From contig NW_025936504.1 of the NCBI RefSeq assembly GCF_000764305.2, forward strand, positions 124,001 through 188,000: DNA of 64,000 nt, given 5' to 3'. Under the pieces are notes generated by a model that did not search any database, was not told the origin of the DNA, and was given only the letters and a program-made list of their open reading frames with translations. Positions 10,829 through 22,031 of this stretch are shown in pieces. Position 1 is the first letter of the stretch, and each line of letters begins with the position of its first letter. The stretch comes from Hyalella azteca. Taxonomy: Eukaryota; Arthropoda; Malacostraca; Amphipoda; Hyalellidae. A program made the translations under genes and the position numbers.

Positions 10829-12939
10829 TGTTTAGGACGTAGCAGTCCCAGGCCCGATGGATCGCCGCCTTGTCTCATCAAATATTACACGAGAAGCAAA
10901 AATGCGGAACGAGAGATGTCATGCATTCTTTAATGGAAATAATTCAACTTGTTTGGAGTCACGAAAATACACAAGAAATATGGTTCAACTCTCGAAAATT
11001 GCTTCAGTATTAAAAATATTTTTTAGGGAAATTGGCTATTCATAAGCAACCGTACACCATGAAAAAAGGTAGGTTCAAATTAAAACGTGTATATTGCTTA
11101 TTGAACAATAGTATGTGGATTGAGCCACAATTAGTTTTCTCAGTATTGCAAAAGTGCACATGAAATGAACATGGCATATTACACGCAATAATTGGTTTAT
11201 GCATATTACAGATTATAATCAGAGGTACAGAATTATTTTGTTTGCTTATATTTGTGCAATATATATTGAAACATATGACGAAAATTTATTTTCAATATAG
11301 AGTACATCCCCAATTGTTTTTTTAACACTTGAAAATTATTATTCTAGAAGAATGATTTTAATAAAGAGTTTAGATGGTTCAGAAAAAGTTATTAATTAAT
11401 GAATGGTATTTCAACGTGACCGTAACCCATTACAACATTCTAATGCAATCCAAAAAATTCTAGCGCAATTCACTAGCATTGTTGAGTTGACATGCTTTGG
11501 AAAACTAAGCAGGTTTTAACATATCTAATTTTCCAAATATGGTAACTTTAAATCGTGCATAAGCACAGTTTTCACAAGAAAATGAAATTGAATCATTCTA
11601 CAATTTTGCCAAAATTAATACAATCCGTGAAGAAGCGTTTGGGTGCTGTACACTGTATAAGCTGTGAAAATACGGACCAAATAAACGCGTACTAGTTTTA
11701 TCAATTGTCCAAATACTGGACCGAGAAATGATTTAATTATAATACTTCTGAAATTTATAATTTGTCTTTTACTGCAATATATTCGTCGGTGCTAAAAAAC
11801 ATCAATATAGTTTCTTTGACGCCCAAGGACGATCTCCGTTCGATAAAACTTCTGTAAAGAATTTTTTTTGTCCATCCAAGTATAAACTTTCTTCACCCAC
11901 GTGTTCGTAATATGATAGACATCGAGCACTTCAGCAGGTTTTATCTATGGCAGTGGCAGCTCCCTGCCACGTTAGCTTCTGCATGAAGATAAAGCTATCC
12001 TCGGTTCACCGAACCCCTCCCTCCACATTGCCAGAGCAGACCAAGGTTTTAGTTGTTGAGGCGTACAAAGTTCATGTTTGTACACAAAGTTACTTTGTGA
12101 GTGCATCGAGCGTTTGTTATAACAAGCTTAGGTTGGCCATAGCAGGGATCGACCCAAGTTTCTAGTGGGATTTGATGTTTCATGAATTTAAAGTGTTAGC
12201 TTTCCTCGAGATTTCTCGAAGATCTCTATGTTTCCGTAGCTCTGAAGGTCCAGCAAGAATAAAAAGATTTTTCGTGAAATGCAAACAGAAGTTCTAGCTT
12301 ATACTGTAAACAGAAAATTGTCTTACGATTTGTGGACGCTAAAAAAAATTAGTCAAACGAAACGTTTCTCATGACGTAACTCGCTGCGTGATTTTTTTCA
12401 TAGTGATTGTAAAATAATATGCGTTTAAAAATAACTTTTTAAAGACAATACTTCTAAAGAGGCTAGTGTCTCCGATGTTACACACTTACAATGAATTTCT
12501 TATTTTATTTTAAATATTAAAAAAATATATTTAAAAAAAATTTGTTAATAATAAAATTATGTTTTACATTTATAAAATTAATTATTCTGTCAATTGATTC
12601 AAGCATTATCTCCGACTTTGCGCAAGTGTGCAAAATTTCTAATCAATTGGACAGGTAGATGGAATGTGTTAAATAGAAATGTGTTAAATATCAGTTATAA
12701 GATTTGTAGCAGACAAACAACAAGAAGTGAAGTTAAAGAGAAGTGTTATAATAAGACTGAAAAGTACTGATTCATCATTCCTGAGTGTAGCGAAGTTTCG
12801 ACTTCCAATGCCGGACAAACTCGCTCTAAATTTTGTTTGCTAAAGCATATTTCAATGGCGCTGAATTCCTGTTGACTTCTCGCTTTGATTGCTCGGAATC
12901 GATCGGTAAGTGTTTACTGGGAGATCCCGGACTGTGAAA
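10829..12939. other. AT-rich unique DNA
   Basis: No gene is recognised. A sequence at 12148-12158 resembles a tRNA B box on the minus strand but has no A box. A very AT-rich patch lies at 12495-12600. Confidence 0.5.
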
Positions 12940-13390
12940 ATAACAGATAGATTTGTGAGCTTTGAAGTTTATGATCGGCAGTTTTTTGAGTAACAGATTG
13001 TTGGGTTTTGCAGTTTAGGACAGGAAGTTATTTAAGTATTTGCTTGATGAGTTTTACCGCTTATGACAAATAGTTATTTAAGCAACAGATTTGTGAGTTT
13101 TAAAGTTTCTGATAGTTTAATTTTGCTGCAGGTTGGTGAGTTTTAGTATTGCAGTTTTTAGTACATTATTTTTAGCGCATTTTCTCATTTATGGAAAAAA
13201 TGCACTATTGTGCTCGTCATGTCCGTCCGTCCGTCTGTCTGTCTGTCTGTCCATCCGTCTGTCCGTGACCTCAAGTTTTCGTCGACGAGAAAGTGCGCTC
13301 TCTGTCACTCACTGCAGTGAGTACTGAGTTATATTTTTTATGTAACAGGTTAGCAAGTTTTGAAATTTACGATCTGTGATTGAAAAAAGC
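12940..13390. repeat. Degenerate repeat split by a dispersed element
   Basis: The phrase YAACAGATTTGTGAGTTTTRAAGTTT recurs in diverged form at about 12943, 12993, 13083 and 13342. The last copy lies just after element copy A (13169-13339). Copy A may therefore have inserted into, or been amplified with, this degenerate array. Confidence 0.5.
13169..13339 (-). mobile_element. Dispersed element, copy A
   Basis: In plus-strand order it runs from TTTTTAGCGCATTTTCTC, through a GTCC/GTCT tetranucleotide core (about 13222-13266), then TCGTCGACGAGAAAGTGCGCTC, the palindrome CTCACTGCAGTGAG and a TATATTTTTT end. It faces the same way as copy B, about 310 bp away, and opposite to copies C-F. The repeat gives Val-Arg-Leu-Ser-Val-Cys frames that are not genes. 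Confidence 0.85.
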
Positions 13391-13478
13391 ATGGGAAGAT
13401 ACGTAGTGGAGCTCACTCACACTATTGTGTGCGGCTAATTTAGTCAAAGAATTAATAATTTCTACTAGCAGACTCCTG

Positions 13479-13640
13479 TTTTTAGCGCATTTTCTCATTT
13501 ATGGAAAAAATGTGCTATTGTGCTCGTCAAGTACGTCCGTCCGTCTGTCTGTCTGTCCGTCCGTGACTTCACGTTTTCATCGACGAGAAAATGCGCTCTC
13601 TGTCACTCACTGCAGTGAGTACTACTGAGTTATATTTTTT
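13479..13640 (-). mobile_element. Dispersed element, copy B
   Basis: It has the same order of parts as copy A with a shorter tetranucleotide core (about 13533-13563). Its 13-bp inverted repeat (AGCGCATTTTCTC and GAGAAAATGCGCT) is intact. A small ACT duplication sits after the CTGCAG palindrome. Confidence 0.85.
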
Positions 13641-13766
13641 CAAAATGAGTGCGAGTTGATAACAGGTATCAAGTTACGTGCTATATTTTTAAGATGCATG
13701 AATAACACCGCGTAATAGATACTCTTCTATAATGACACGCGCGCATTATTGCGAGTGACATGTATT

Positions 13767-14131
13767 GCGTTACCCTCTTACCCTTACCATCTCTTCCTTA
13801 CCCTTTTACCCTATCACCCTTATCCTTACCCTTTCACATTTTCCTTCTTGCCCTTACCCTCCTATCATTACCCTCTTAACCTCATCCTCTTACCCTAACC
13901 CTCTTGCCCTTATCCTCTAACATTTACTCTTTTGCCCTTACCCTCTCACCCTTACTCTCTCACCCTCTATCACCCTTACTCAGTCACTTATATCCTCTCA
14001 CCCTTCCCCTCTCACCTTTATCCTCTCACTTATACCCTCTTACCCTTACCTTCTCACCCATACCCTCTCACGTTTACCCTCTCACTCTTACTCTCTTACC
14101 CTCACACCCTTACCCTCTTACCTTCTCAACA
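13767..14131. repeat. Pyrimidine-rich CCCTTA/CCCTCT array
   Basis: About 365 bp of degenerate units such as TTACCCTCTCACCC, with a period near 12-13 bp and almost no G on the plus strand. It lies between element pairs A/B and C/D. The frames rich in Pro, Leu and Ser inside it are artefacts. Such strand asymmetry can form triplex DNA, which is an inference only. Confidence 0.85.
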
Positions 14132-14880
14132 TAAAGAGACTCATGCGCCGCGCTGACAAGAGAAGCGCCAACCCTCGGCCATGGATGCTCCAGCAGATGC
14201 ATGCGACGGAACTACGTCATTTCGCTGCTAAATTCAATTTCTATTCGATTTGCTGGAACTGCCGTGCCGGATGCAAACAGCATTTTAAGATCAGCGTCGC
14301 ATCGCTCGGTGTCTTCTGCCGCCACGCCCGTTGATCCCGTCAACAAAGTCTGGTTTGTCGTGGCCATGAGCGTGTTTCCTATGCATGATTAGATTGCAGT
14401 AGGACCTATAGTCCTATACTTTAAAAAAAGTTAAGAGATCGTAAGTTCATCAGCCAATCATTGACGGCCTTTCATGCAAAATCCACCAATCATAGACAAG
14501 AAAATAGAGCGTATAAGTACTTACGTTCGCTTATCTAGTTTTTGTAAGTATGGTCCCAGGATCCTAAGTTGCATCGTCGAATTATGAAGTTCTTGCTCTT
14601 GGAAGTTGTGTACTTGGCTCGATCTTCAGATGAAAATTAAAACCTCACAAGCGTCAACTGACCTGCTATTTTCGAGGTAAATCTTCGTAAACTTGTGACA
14701 ACGATCAGAAGGAAGATGCCAACGAAAACTTGAAGGAAGATGACGGTTCGGATGAATGTGTACAAACTGGAAAATTTGTGTCGCTCTAACAGAGGTTTCA
14801 AATGTAAATTGTTTTACTGTGTCTACACTGCTCGAATTGTAAGTTAGTGGGTCACGAATTATAGCATGTACACAAGAAAT
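14132..14880. other. Unique DNA, first part GC-richer
   Basis: Positions 14140-14392 are visibly GC-richer than the surroundings and hold two overlapping plus-strand frames of 63 codons. I recognise no motif or splice pattern that would make this an exon. The rest is AT-rich. Confidence 0.4.
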
Positions 14881-15040
14881 AGCAATTTATGCATCAAAAT
14901 TGCAAGTTTCTTGATATAAAATTACGAGGTAGTAGTATTCGATGGAAAATATAATTTGATATCACAACCTCACCATAGAGGCAATATTGCACAGGCTAAT
15001 GGCACAGGTAATGTTACATACAAAGCCTGTAGATATAAAG

Positions 15041-15194
15041 AAAAAATGTAACTCAGTACTCACTGTAGTGAGTGACAGAGAGCGCATTTGCTCGTCAACG
15101 AAAACGTGAAGTCACGGACGGACAGACAGATGGACGGACGGACATGACGAGCACAGTAGGGCATTTTTCCATAAATGAGAAAATGCGCCAAAAA
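15041..15194 (+). mobile_element. Dispersed element, copy C
   Basis: This is the shortest and most altered copy. It runs from an A-run with GTAACTCAGTACTCACTG, a palindrome changed at one base (CTGTAGTG), AGCGCATTTGCTCGTCAACG (two changes in otherwise constant motifs) and a short GGAC/AGAC core (about 15115-15143), to GAGAAAATGCGCCAAAAA. Confidence 0.8.
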
Positions 15195-15340
15195 TGTAAG
15201 CTTTTATGCAGCATAATTTTGTACTTGCAATTACAAGGTAGAAGTATTTAGTTGAAATGAGAATTTAGTATTACCAATATCAACAAAGGAGCAATATTGA
15301 AGTGACAATAGACAATGGTAATGTTATAGCAAAAACCTTT

Positions 15341-15502
15341 AAAAATATAACTGAATACTCACTGCAGTGAGTGACAGAGAGCGCATTTTCTCGTCGACGA
15401 AAAGATGAAGTTATGGACGGACAGACAGACAGACAGACGGACAGACGGACATGGCGAGCACAATAGTGCATTTTTTTCATAAATGAGAAAATGCGCTAAA
15501 AA
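15341..15502 (+). mobile_element. Dispersed element, copy D
   Basis: It reads from AAAAATATAACTGAATACTC, the intact palindrome CTCACTGCAGTGAG, AGCGCATTTTCTCGTCGACG and a GGAC/AGAC core (about 15415-15453), to GAGAAAATGCGCTAAAAA. It is better preserved than its tandem neighbour C. Confidence 0.85.
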
Positions 15503-16148
15503 GGCAGGAACCAAGATCGACCAAGCAGGCCGTGATGGAACGCATTCAACCCAGTGAGGTTCTTAAAACTTCCCTCATAGTTTTAGAACTCTCGTTGGCT
15601 CTGGATAGTAAAGTTTAGCCATGCGTCAGTGGCATATCAACAAAGGAAATATCGTTAAACCGATTTTAAGTCGAATTGCAATATATACCAAATATGAATG
15701 ATAGCGACAATAAAGAATAATCTTCTAATTACGGGTGATCAACAATTTGATTGACTTCAAATTATACATCATCTTTTAGCTTTTACCGCAATTAAACAAT
15801 AGCCTTGCTATCAATAAATTTACTTAAATGCTGGTTTCATACTCTATCCATTCTACATGACATCCAAGTGGGCACTGAACTCAGCACACGAAAGTTCAGT
15901 CATGGCAGGCGAGGTAAATAAAGCTCTAATACCAGCGGGTAACCTCCACAAAGTGCATGCTATTCAAGCATGAATTGCTGGTGCTTCAAGGGGGGCGTTG
16001 TGCCCGTTACGGGACGGGGGCTGCATGCCGCACTGGAAGAGTACGTGCAAACGACGCCTAATATTCCTGTTCATTATGCCGACCATAACCGCGGCGCTCT
16101 AGCAGCGTGAGAGTCACTTCAAGTGCTACGCTAAAATGAGTCCATATC
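15503..16148. other. Unique DNA with a short GC-rich patch
   Basis: The first part is AT-rich. A GC-rich stretch (about 15990-16120) with G-runs and a small CCCGTTACGGG hairpin leads into the 26-bp array. No gene is recognised. Confidence 0.45.
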
Positions 16149-16464
16149 ACGACACTGCTGCTGTTATTGCTAATACTGCTGCTGTTATTGTTAATACGGC
16201 ACTGCTGCTGTTATTGTTAATACGACACTGCTGCTGTTATTGTTAATACGGCACTGCTGCTGTTATTGCTAATACGGCACTGCTGCTGTTATTGCTAATA
16301 CGGCACTGCTGCTGTTATTGTTAATACTGCTGCTGTTATTGGTAACACGACACTGCTGCTGTTATTGCTAATACGACACTGCTGCTGTTATTGCCAACAC
16401 GACACTGCTGCTGTTATTGCCAACACGAGACTGCTGCTGTTATTGCTAACACGACATTGCTGCT
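16149..16464. repeat. 26-bp minisatellite, about 12 copies
   Basis: The unit is CACTGCTGCTGTTATTGCTAATACGG. Two units lack the CGGCACTG part and are about 17 bp long (near 16171 and 16326). Variation is mainly GCTAAT, GTTAAT or GCCAAC before ACG. The period is not a multiple of three and no frame runs through it. Confidence 0.93.
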
Positions 16465-19400
16465 TTTCCGGAGAACATTTTTCCCAGCGAGGACATTTTC
16501 TATCTCAGCGTTGCCTGATACGAACGTACCGGCTGAATTAGAATGGCCTCTCACGATTGGAAATTAAGCCAGGACCTGAATTAGATTTCATGTGTAAATT
16601 ATCTTAATGAATGGTCGTCTGACTTCCCTTGGAGACCCAGTTAATTTGTTATTTAGGTATTATTGGCTTTGTATATTGGTTCTAATATGCCCGGAGACAT
16701 TATTGAACTTCGATGATGTCAACAGCCGCTGCCGAATGGGAAACGAAATCGATAAAGAGCGGTGCAAACTTGTCGAACATATTGATTTCTGTGAACATTG
16801 CAAAATTAGTCGAATTACTGCTTGAATGAAAAAGCAAGATGAATCAAGCCAGCCAGAGAAAATGCAGATATTCAGACAATAATAAATATTACAGATTATA
16901 ATGCCAGCTTCTACGAAGTTAAACAGAACTTTGTCATGAAGAATACAACTGCATGAATGTATACAGAATTTCGCTTGATTACTTGTTTCTTCCTTAAATG
17001 TGTTACTGCCAGAGGATGGCCATTAATGATGTTCGTTACTGCTGTTCCTTGGAGCTGAGTCGTTCTGGCTAGGATTCAATTCTAGAAAAACAGCGTTACT
17101 GGTGCAGAAGCGGGCATTCATAAAGTGTTCGTTTTATGGCGCGTGAATTAATGACCGCGGTAGCTTTTCTGATGAACAAAATTGCGTTGTTTTTACCTCC
17201 CTGGTAAATCAGGGTTGCAAGAAGCCTGAGTTTTCGGACCCTGTCAGTGAGAGATAGTGAGGGTAATGATGAAAATGTGCTGATGGAGAGATGATAAGGT
17301 GGCTTACTGGTGATGAGGGCCAGTTGAGGACGCGTAATGGGTAATTGTGAGATGAAATTAAGAATCTAGACGTTCCCATTATGATGAAATGATGATGAAA
17401 ATATTATTAATAGGAGCGCTCTTGGATATAGGGATCCTGACATGTGGAGTGTTGTTCACTCCGTGTTGAACTCTCCAAGAAACATATAAAAAAACGTAGG
17501 GATAAGAATTATATACTTTCACGCATTGATGCCGAATATTTTCCTTAAAGCTAAAATGCATTTCCATTGCGACGATAAGAATAACATTATTTAAAAAGGG
17601 GGTTATTTAGATTTGAGCTTAAATTGTCATATAGCTGCTATAGTATATATAGTGTAGTATATATTTAAAAGCATTGCCGAAATATAGCCCGAACGTTTTT
17701 TCACTGAACCTTGAGCTGACCCAGCTTATACGAATTTTCATTTATTAACGTTAAATATTACGTTTGTAAAATATTAAACGGGGTTTCAGGGTTATATGGT
17801 TGCTTTATTTGTATCATCAAATTTGGCCTCAAAGTTGTGCGACTTCAACATAAACTTTGTCTAAATTCGTTATCAAGTTTGTCAGACTTTAGCAACAACT
17901 TTGTAAAAATTTGGGAACAAGTTTTTCTTTTAGCATCCGTGTTTTCTTGTCATCGATTTATAATAATCATCATGAGCATTCTAATGGAAATTTATTGCGC
18001 TCTTATTTATACCAACTTAATTCAAAAAAATGTAAGCTTAAGCTCTAAATCTTTTAATTCAGTACCGAAGCTTTAGTATTTAATACTGAGTTATATTTTG
18101 CAAACAATTTTAACGTCAATCGTGAACTTCTATATATTTACTGCTGAGTCTTTCCTTGTAGAATTCTGAATCTCATTCATTGTTGTACATGTCTTCTTTA
18201 AAGAGAATCCAAAAGATTTTTCTTTGGTCAATACTGAATAATCAGCGCTCCACAATTAAAAAAACTTTTTCGCAACAACCGAGAATTTTTGTATTCAGTG
18301 CTAAATCGGAGATCGATTAATGTCGAATCGCTTTAAACTTAGCTTCTCCTAAGTCAGCCTGTGGTCTCTTTTTTACTTATTAAATATTGAAGCAATAACT
18401 CTGAACCATTCTCATTTTATTGCTGACTGATTATTTTCCCAATACTTTCATCATTCACTTCTGTATCTTTTCGATTTTAATTCTGTAACTTTTCCATTTA
18501 AATCTCAATCTCATCAGCTCGGCGACCTTTATGATTTTTATGGCAGTCCATGCCTGTCAATTATTAATTGACAACTAAGACCTTCATTTGTTTTAGGATT
18601 CAGGAGTTGGATTTTTTTCAATCCAAATATTGCCACTTCATTTGTTGTCGTTTCAGGTCAAGTCAGCAATGAGAAATGGCTGCGTGTATCGGCCCCATGC
18701 AACATATCAAACAATTAATATTGGCGTTGTTGTCGAACAATACCGAACAAATATATTGTTCTATCACAATGTGATTCAAATTGAACGGTATCCCCTGGCC
18801 TCAAATAATTAAACGAAGCGGCTGTTGGTTATGCAGCGTCTAAGCTCTTCATTATGCAAGTTAATCTAGAGATCTGAATTGATTAAATTTGTTGTCATGA
18901 AGCAGCCACCAGGCGTCGTGCGTCAAGAATGTCATAAGCTTCATTATTTTACTGTATATTAAAGACGTGCGCTCTCGGGATTGAGTCTAATGGAACTCCG
19001 GTTGGAACACACAGAGACAATTTATGCGTGTAAGAAACGCTGTTGACGTCAGTATGCAGGATTTGCGGCCGTGCTACGGCATTCACGACGGTGGATCACG
19101 AGTATTCCGTTAGATTAGAACGTTTGATTTTCTTTTCTGCCGTTCGGGTCGGCTGAGCGATAACAATTAATTCTGTAGAAGGTTGATTGTTCAGGGAAAT
19201 GTCATGCAATATCACAAAATTGTTTAAGTACCATGTGATATTTGCTGGCTCATTTGCTTATTCTCAGTATCATTACATTCAGAATTGTTTTTTTCCTTTT
19301 TATTTTCGAGAATAAAAGTTAATTGAATTTAACTTAATGTCATACCTCATCTGCTGATTTTTTATTAAAGGAGTTATTTTCACTTTTAGAAGAGGTCAAA

Positions 19401-20839
19401 CTTTACACGGGATTGTTATGGTCATAAATAATTTCTCGACTACACTGTCAATATAATGACTAAGTAAAGTCGGCTAAGTCGGCTCCGGATAAGTACATAG
19501 TAAATAGAGTAAATAGCCAGCAGTAATCCAGTTGATTTAGGTCGAACATGAACTATGGCTGCCGTCAGGGAAAGAGCACACGAGTAAATAATATGAGATT
19601 AGAAGACTCAGTCAACATGTACACAAGCTTCTTATATATGTTATAAATAAGATATATGTATATATTCTTATTTCATCGAGCTATCAAAGATCAACCCGGA
19701 TTACACACCTCCAGTTTCAATATGAAATGAACGCCTAAGTAATAAAATAATTATATTAAATGAAATTTTATACCATGACATCCTTCGGTATTAGTCTATC
19801 AATTACTTGCCTGTCATTTATATATTTGCTTGTATTAAGGTAAAGGTTGGGCAACGTAAAATGCATTTTAATTGAAAGTGAGCATCGTTTTTTAGTGTGA
19901 ATCTGAGCTCTAAGTTTGAGCTCAGTTCGACAAGCCCAAACTTCATTGTCTTAATTTAACTTCGGCGACACTGTGGGACAACGGCTGAGTGGAAAGACTA
20001 AAGGATTTCCAGCTAAAAAGTTATTGTGTTAGTTTCTGATATCCCTGATTTTACACAATACATATACCACAGATTTCTCAGAATTTGTATAAAAATTTCA
20101 GTTAAAGTGTTACTTTATATAAAAGTTTATCGCAGAGCTGGAGGAACTAGAACGCTGAGAAATCTTTTGATATCGAGGCTTTGTTTTCTTCAGAGTTTTA
20201 ATCCATTTATGGTGGAAATATTATGAAATATAATGCTATCAAACGCTTAGATCATCATTGAAGAGTAAGAACTCGATGAGCAAGATGCAATGAATTTCTG
20301 TATATTTTAGTACAATCAGGATTGCATGCTCCATATTCGATTTTATTAAATTGATCAGCATTAAATATGAAAACATATCCCGTAAATTCATAATTTTAGT
20401 GAGGGTGATTGAATATTTATGGAAATCTATTCTATAGTTCATAAGCCATGCAAAGGCTTAACATTTTTTTTAAAATACGATGAAGATGTAATTTGTTTGA
20501 ACACTAAATAAAGCTGATCGAGGTGGGCGAAACTGCATAGTTTTTGAAGAATTCTCCCGAGAAAGCCTTCGTTCACAAGCCTCGTTTGGGTGTAAATAAA
20601 AGTCGTAAGTCTGTCGTGAGGCAATTTGGAGGGTCTTTACACTGCGTCGACGTCCACAGCATAAATCGCCGCTCTGTGTTCCTATCGCCCAGATTTAGGG
20701 TAAAATAACCCGTGTTACGACAGATTTAGGGCAAAACGAGCTAGCCGTCGCTCCGTACCTGCTTCGAGCTCTCGGTCGCTAGGCCCGGAGTCGATCAAAT
20801 ACTTGGTTATTATGGCAATAAATCACATGCCCGCTACTT
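16465..20839. other. Long stretch of unique AT-rich DNA
   Basis: About 4.4 kb without a recognised gene or array. Frames at 16607-16825, 17379-17567, 17837-18076 and 20026-20226 are AT-rich, short and unlike any family I know. Confidence 0.5.
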
Positions 20840-21006
20840 GGTTTCGAAGCGAGAACACACGTGCCCTTACATGCGGCATTATAGGACACTTACGACGATA
20901 CTGCGACACTACAGTCGTACTTCAGGTTGAAGCGGGAACATACGTGCCTTTACCTGAGGTATTATAGGACACTGGCGATGCAACTGCGTAACTGCAGTCG
21001 TACGTC
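20840..21006. repeat. Tandem duplication, two 85-bp copies
   Basis: Copies start at 20840 and 20925. Both contain AACAYACGTGCC, TATTATAGGACACT and CAGTCGTAC. They are visibly diverged. Confidence 0.85.
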
Positions 21007-21792
21007 TGTCATGACACCTACGTTTAGAGGTGAGTAAATTCTTGCCGTTACACTGAAATTGAAGATTCCCCTTGACAATGACCAAAAATAGCACTGGCGC
21101 TGCTGGGCTGTAGCAATGCGAATAATCTTATACATCTGCACTGCTGCGGTCCAAGTGTAACCTTTACAAAAATTATGATAAAAATGTTTTAAACGAATAA
21201 AATGAGGGATGTTGTTTGAGAATTTGCAGGTGTTTTATTTATAGAATTAATATCCGCCCATGCAAATTAATTTTATGATTTGTCCGTCCTGCCATCTGGA
21301 TCTCGTATTAAAAACTCAAATGAATGAGTACATGATTGCTTGCGAAAGTCTTAGTTCGAGCAAATCTAATAGAAATTGCTTGCAAAATTATTCAGAAGCG
21401 GAACACGTTTAATACAAAGTTTTATGAAAAATTGTTGCATAAGAATAATTAATTGTAATCATTATTTTAACAACTAATATGAGCTTGTCGATCGAGTTTA
21501 TTGACACCTTGTGGTAAAGTTGTAGAAATATGTTATCTAACATGCGCTCATCTATATATCGTCAATCGCATAATGCAATATAAATATGCACAAAATTATT
21601 ATTCTGAAGTAACTCGGTACGGCGACTATTGAATTAAATGATGATATTTACTAAAATAAACCTAGATTATGAATTTTCCTGTAAATATTTCATATCTGAT
21701 ATTTTTACTCCGCTTGAATATGTGTCTATTTTAACTTACTATTTTTTTAAATATATATAATCGACCTCTATGCGCTTTTAACTTTTAATTAG
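21007..21792. other. AT-rich unique DNA
   Basis: No feature is recognised. Confidence 0.5.
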
Positions 21793-22031
21793 ACACGCCT
21801 TAGTAATAAATTATTTTGCAATTTATTCACTGTTTGTGCCTGAATATTTCCTGTCTTTACCTTATTGCGTTATATTATACATAATATTATTCATGTCTTT
21901 AATTTCTTTAATAATATTATTCATGACGCACCGTAGTAATAAATTATTTTGCAATTTATTTACTGTTTGCGCCTGAATATTTCCTGTCTTTAACCTTATT
22001 GCGTTATATCATACATAATATTATTCATGTC
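21793..22031. repeat. Direct duplication, two copies of about 105 bp
   Basis: Copies at 21793-21897 and 21925-22031 share TAGTAATAAATTATTTTGCA through ATAATATTATTCATGTC with few differences. The 28-bp spacer also ends in ATAATATTATTCATG, so a short internal piece was copied too. Confidence 0.9.

Larger units (their letters stand above)
14881..15502 (+). repeat. Tandem duplication of about 300 bp carrying elements C and D
   Basis: The DNA before copy C and before copy D aligns at reduced identity over about 115 bp or more. Shared words include GGTAGWAGTATT, GCAATATTG and GGTAATGTTA. The elements themselves start 300 bp apart. One element insertion followed by duplication of the whole unit explains this best. 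Confidence 0.65.

Noticed and set aside
12125..12175. tRNA or SINE remnant with a B-box-like GGTCGATCCC on the minus strand
   Set aside because: No A box at the right spacing and no similarity to the 6123-6275 element beyond a few bases.
13133..13628. Frames with Leu-Ser-Val-Cys repeats and a shared ENALSVTHCSEY ending (also at 15280-15480 and 49530-49826)
   Set aside because: The shared peptide comes from the dispersed element itself. The frames differ outside it and have no common start, so they are not a protein family.
13767..14131. Telomere-like repeat
   Set aside because: Units are CCCTTA/CCCTCT with irregular period. They do not match TTAGG or TTAGGG arrays.
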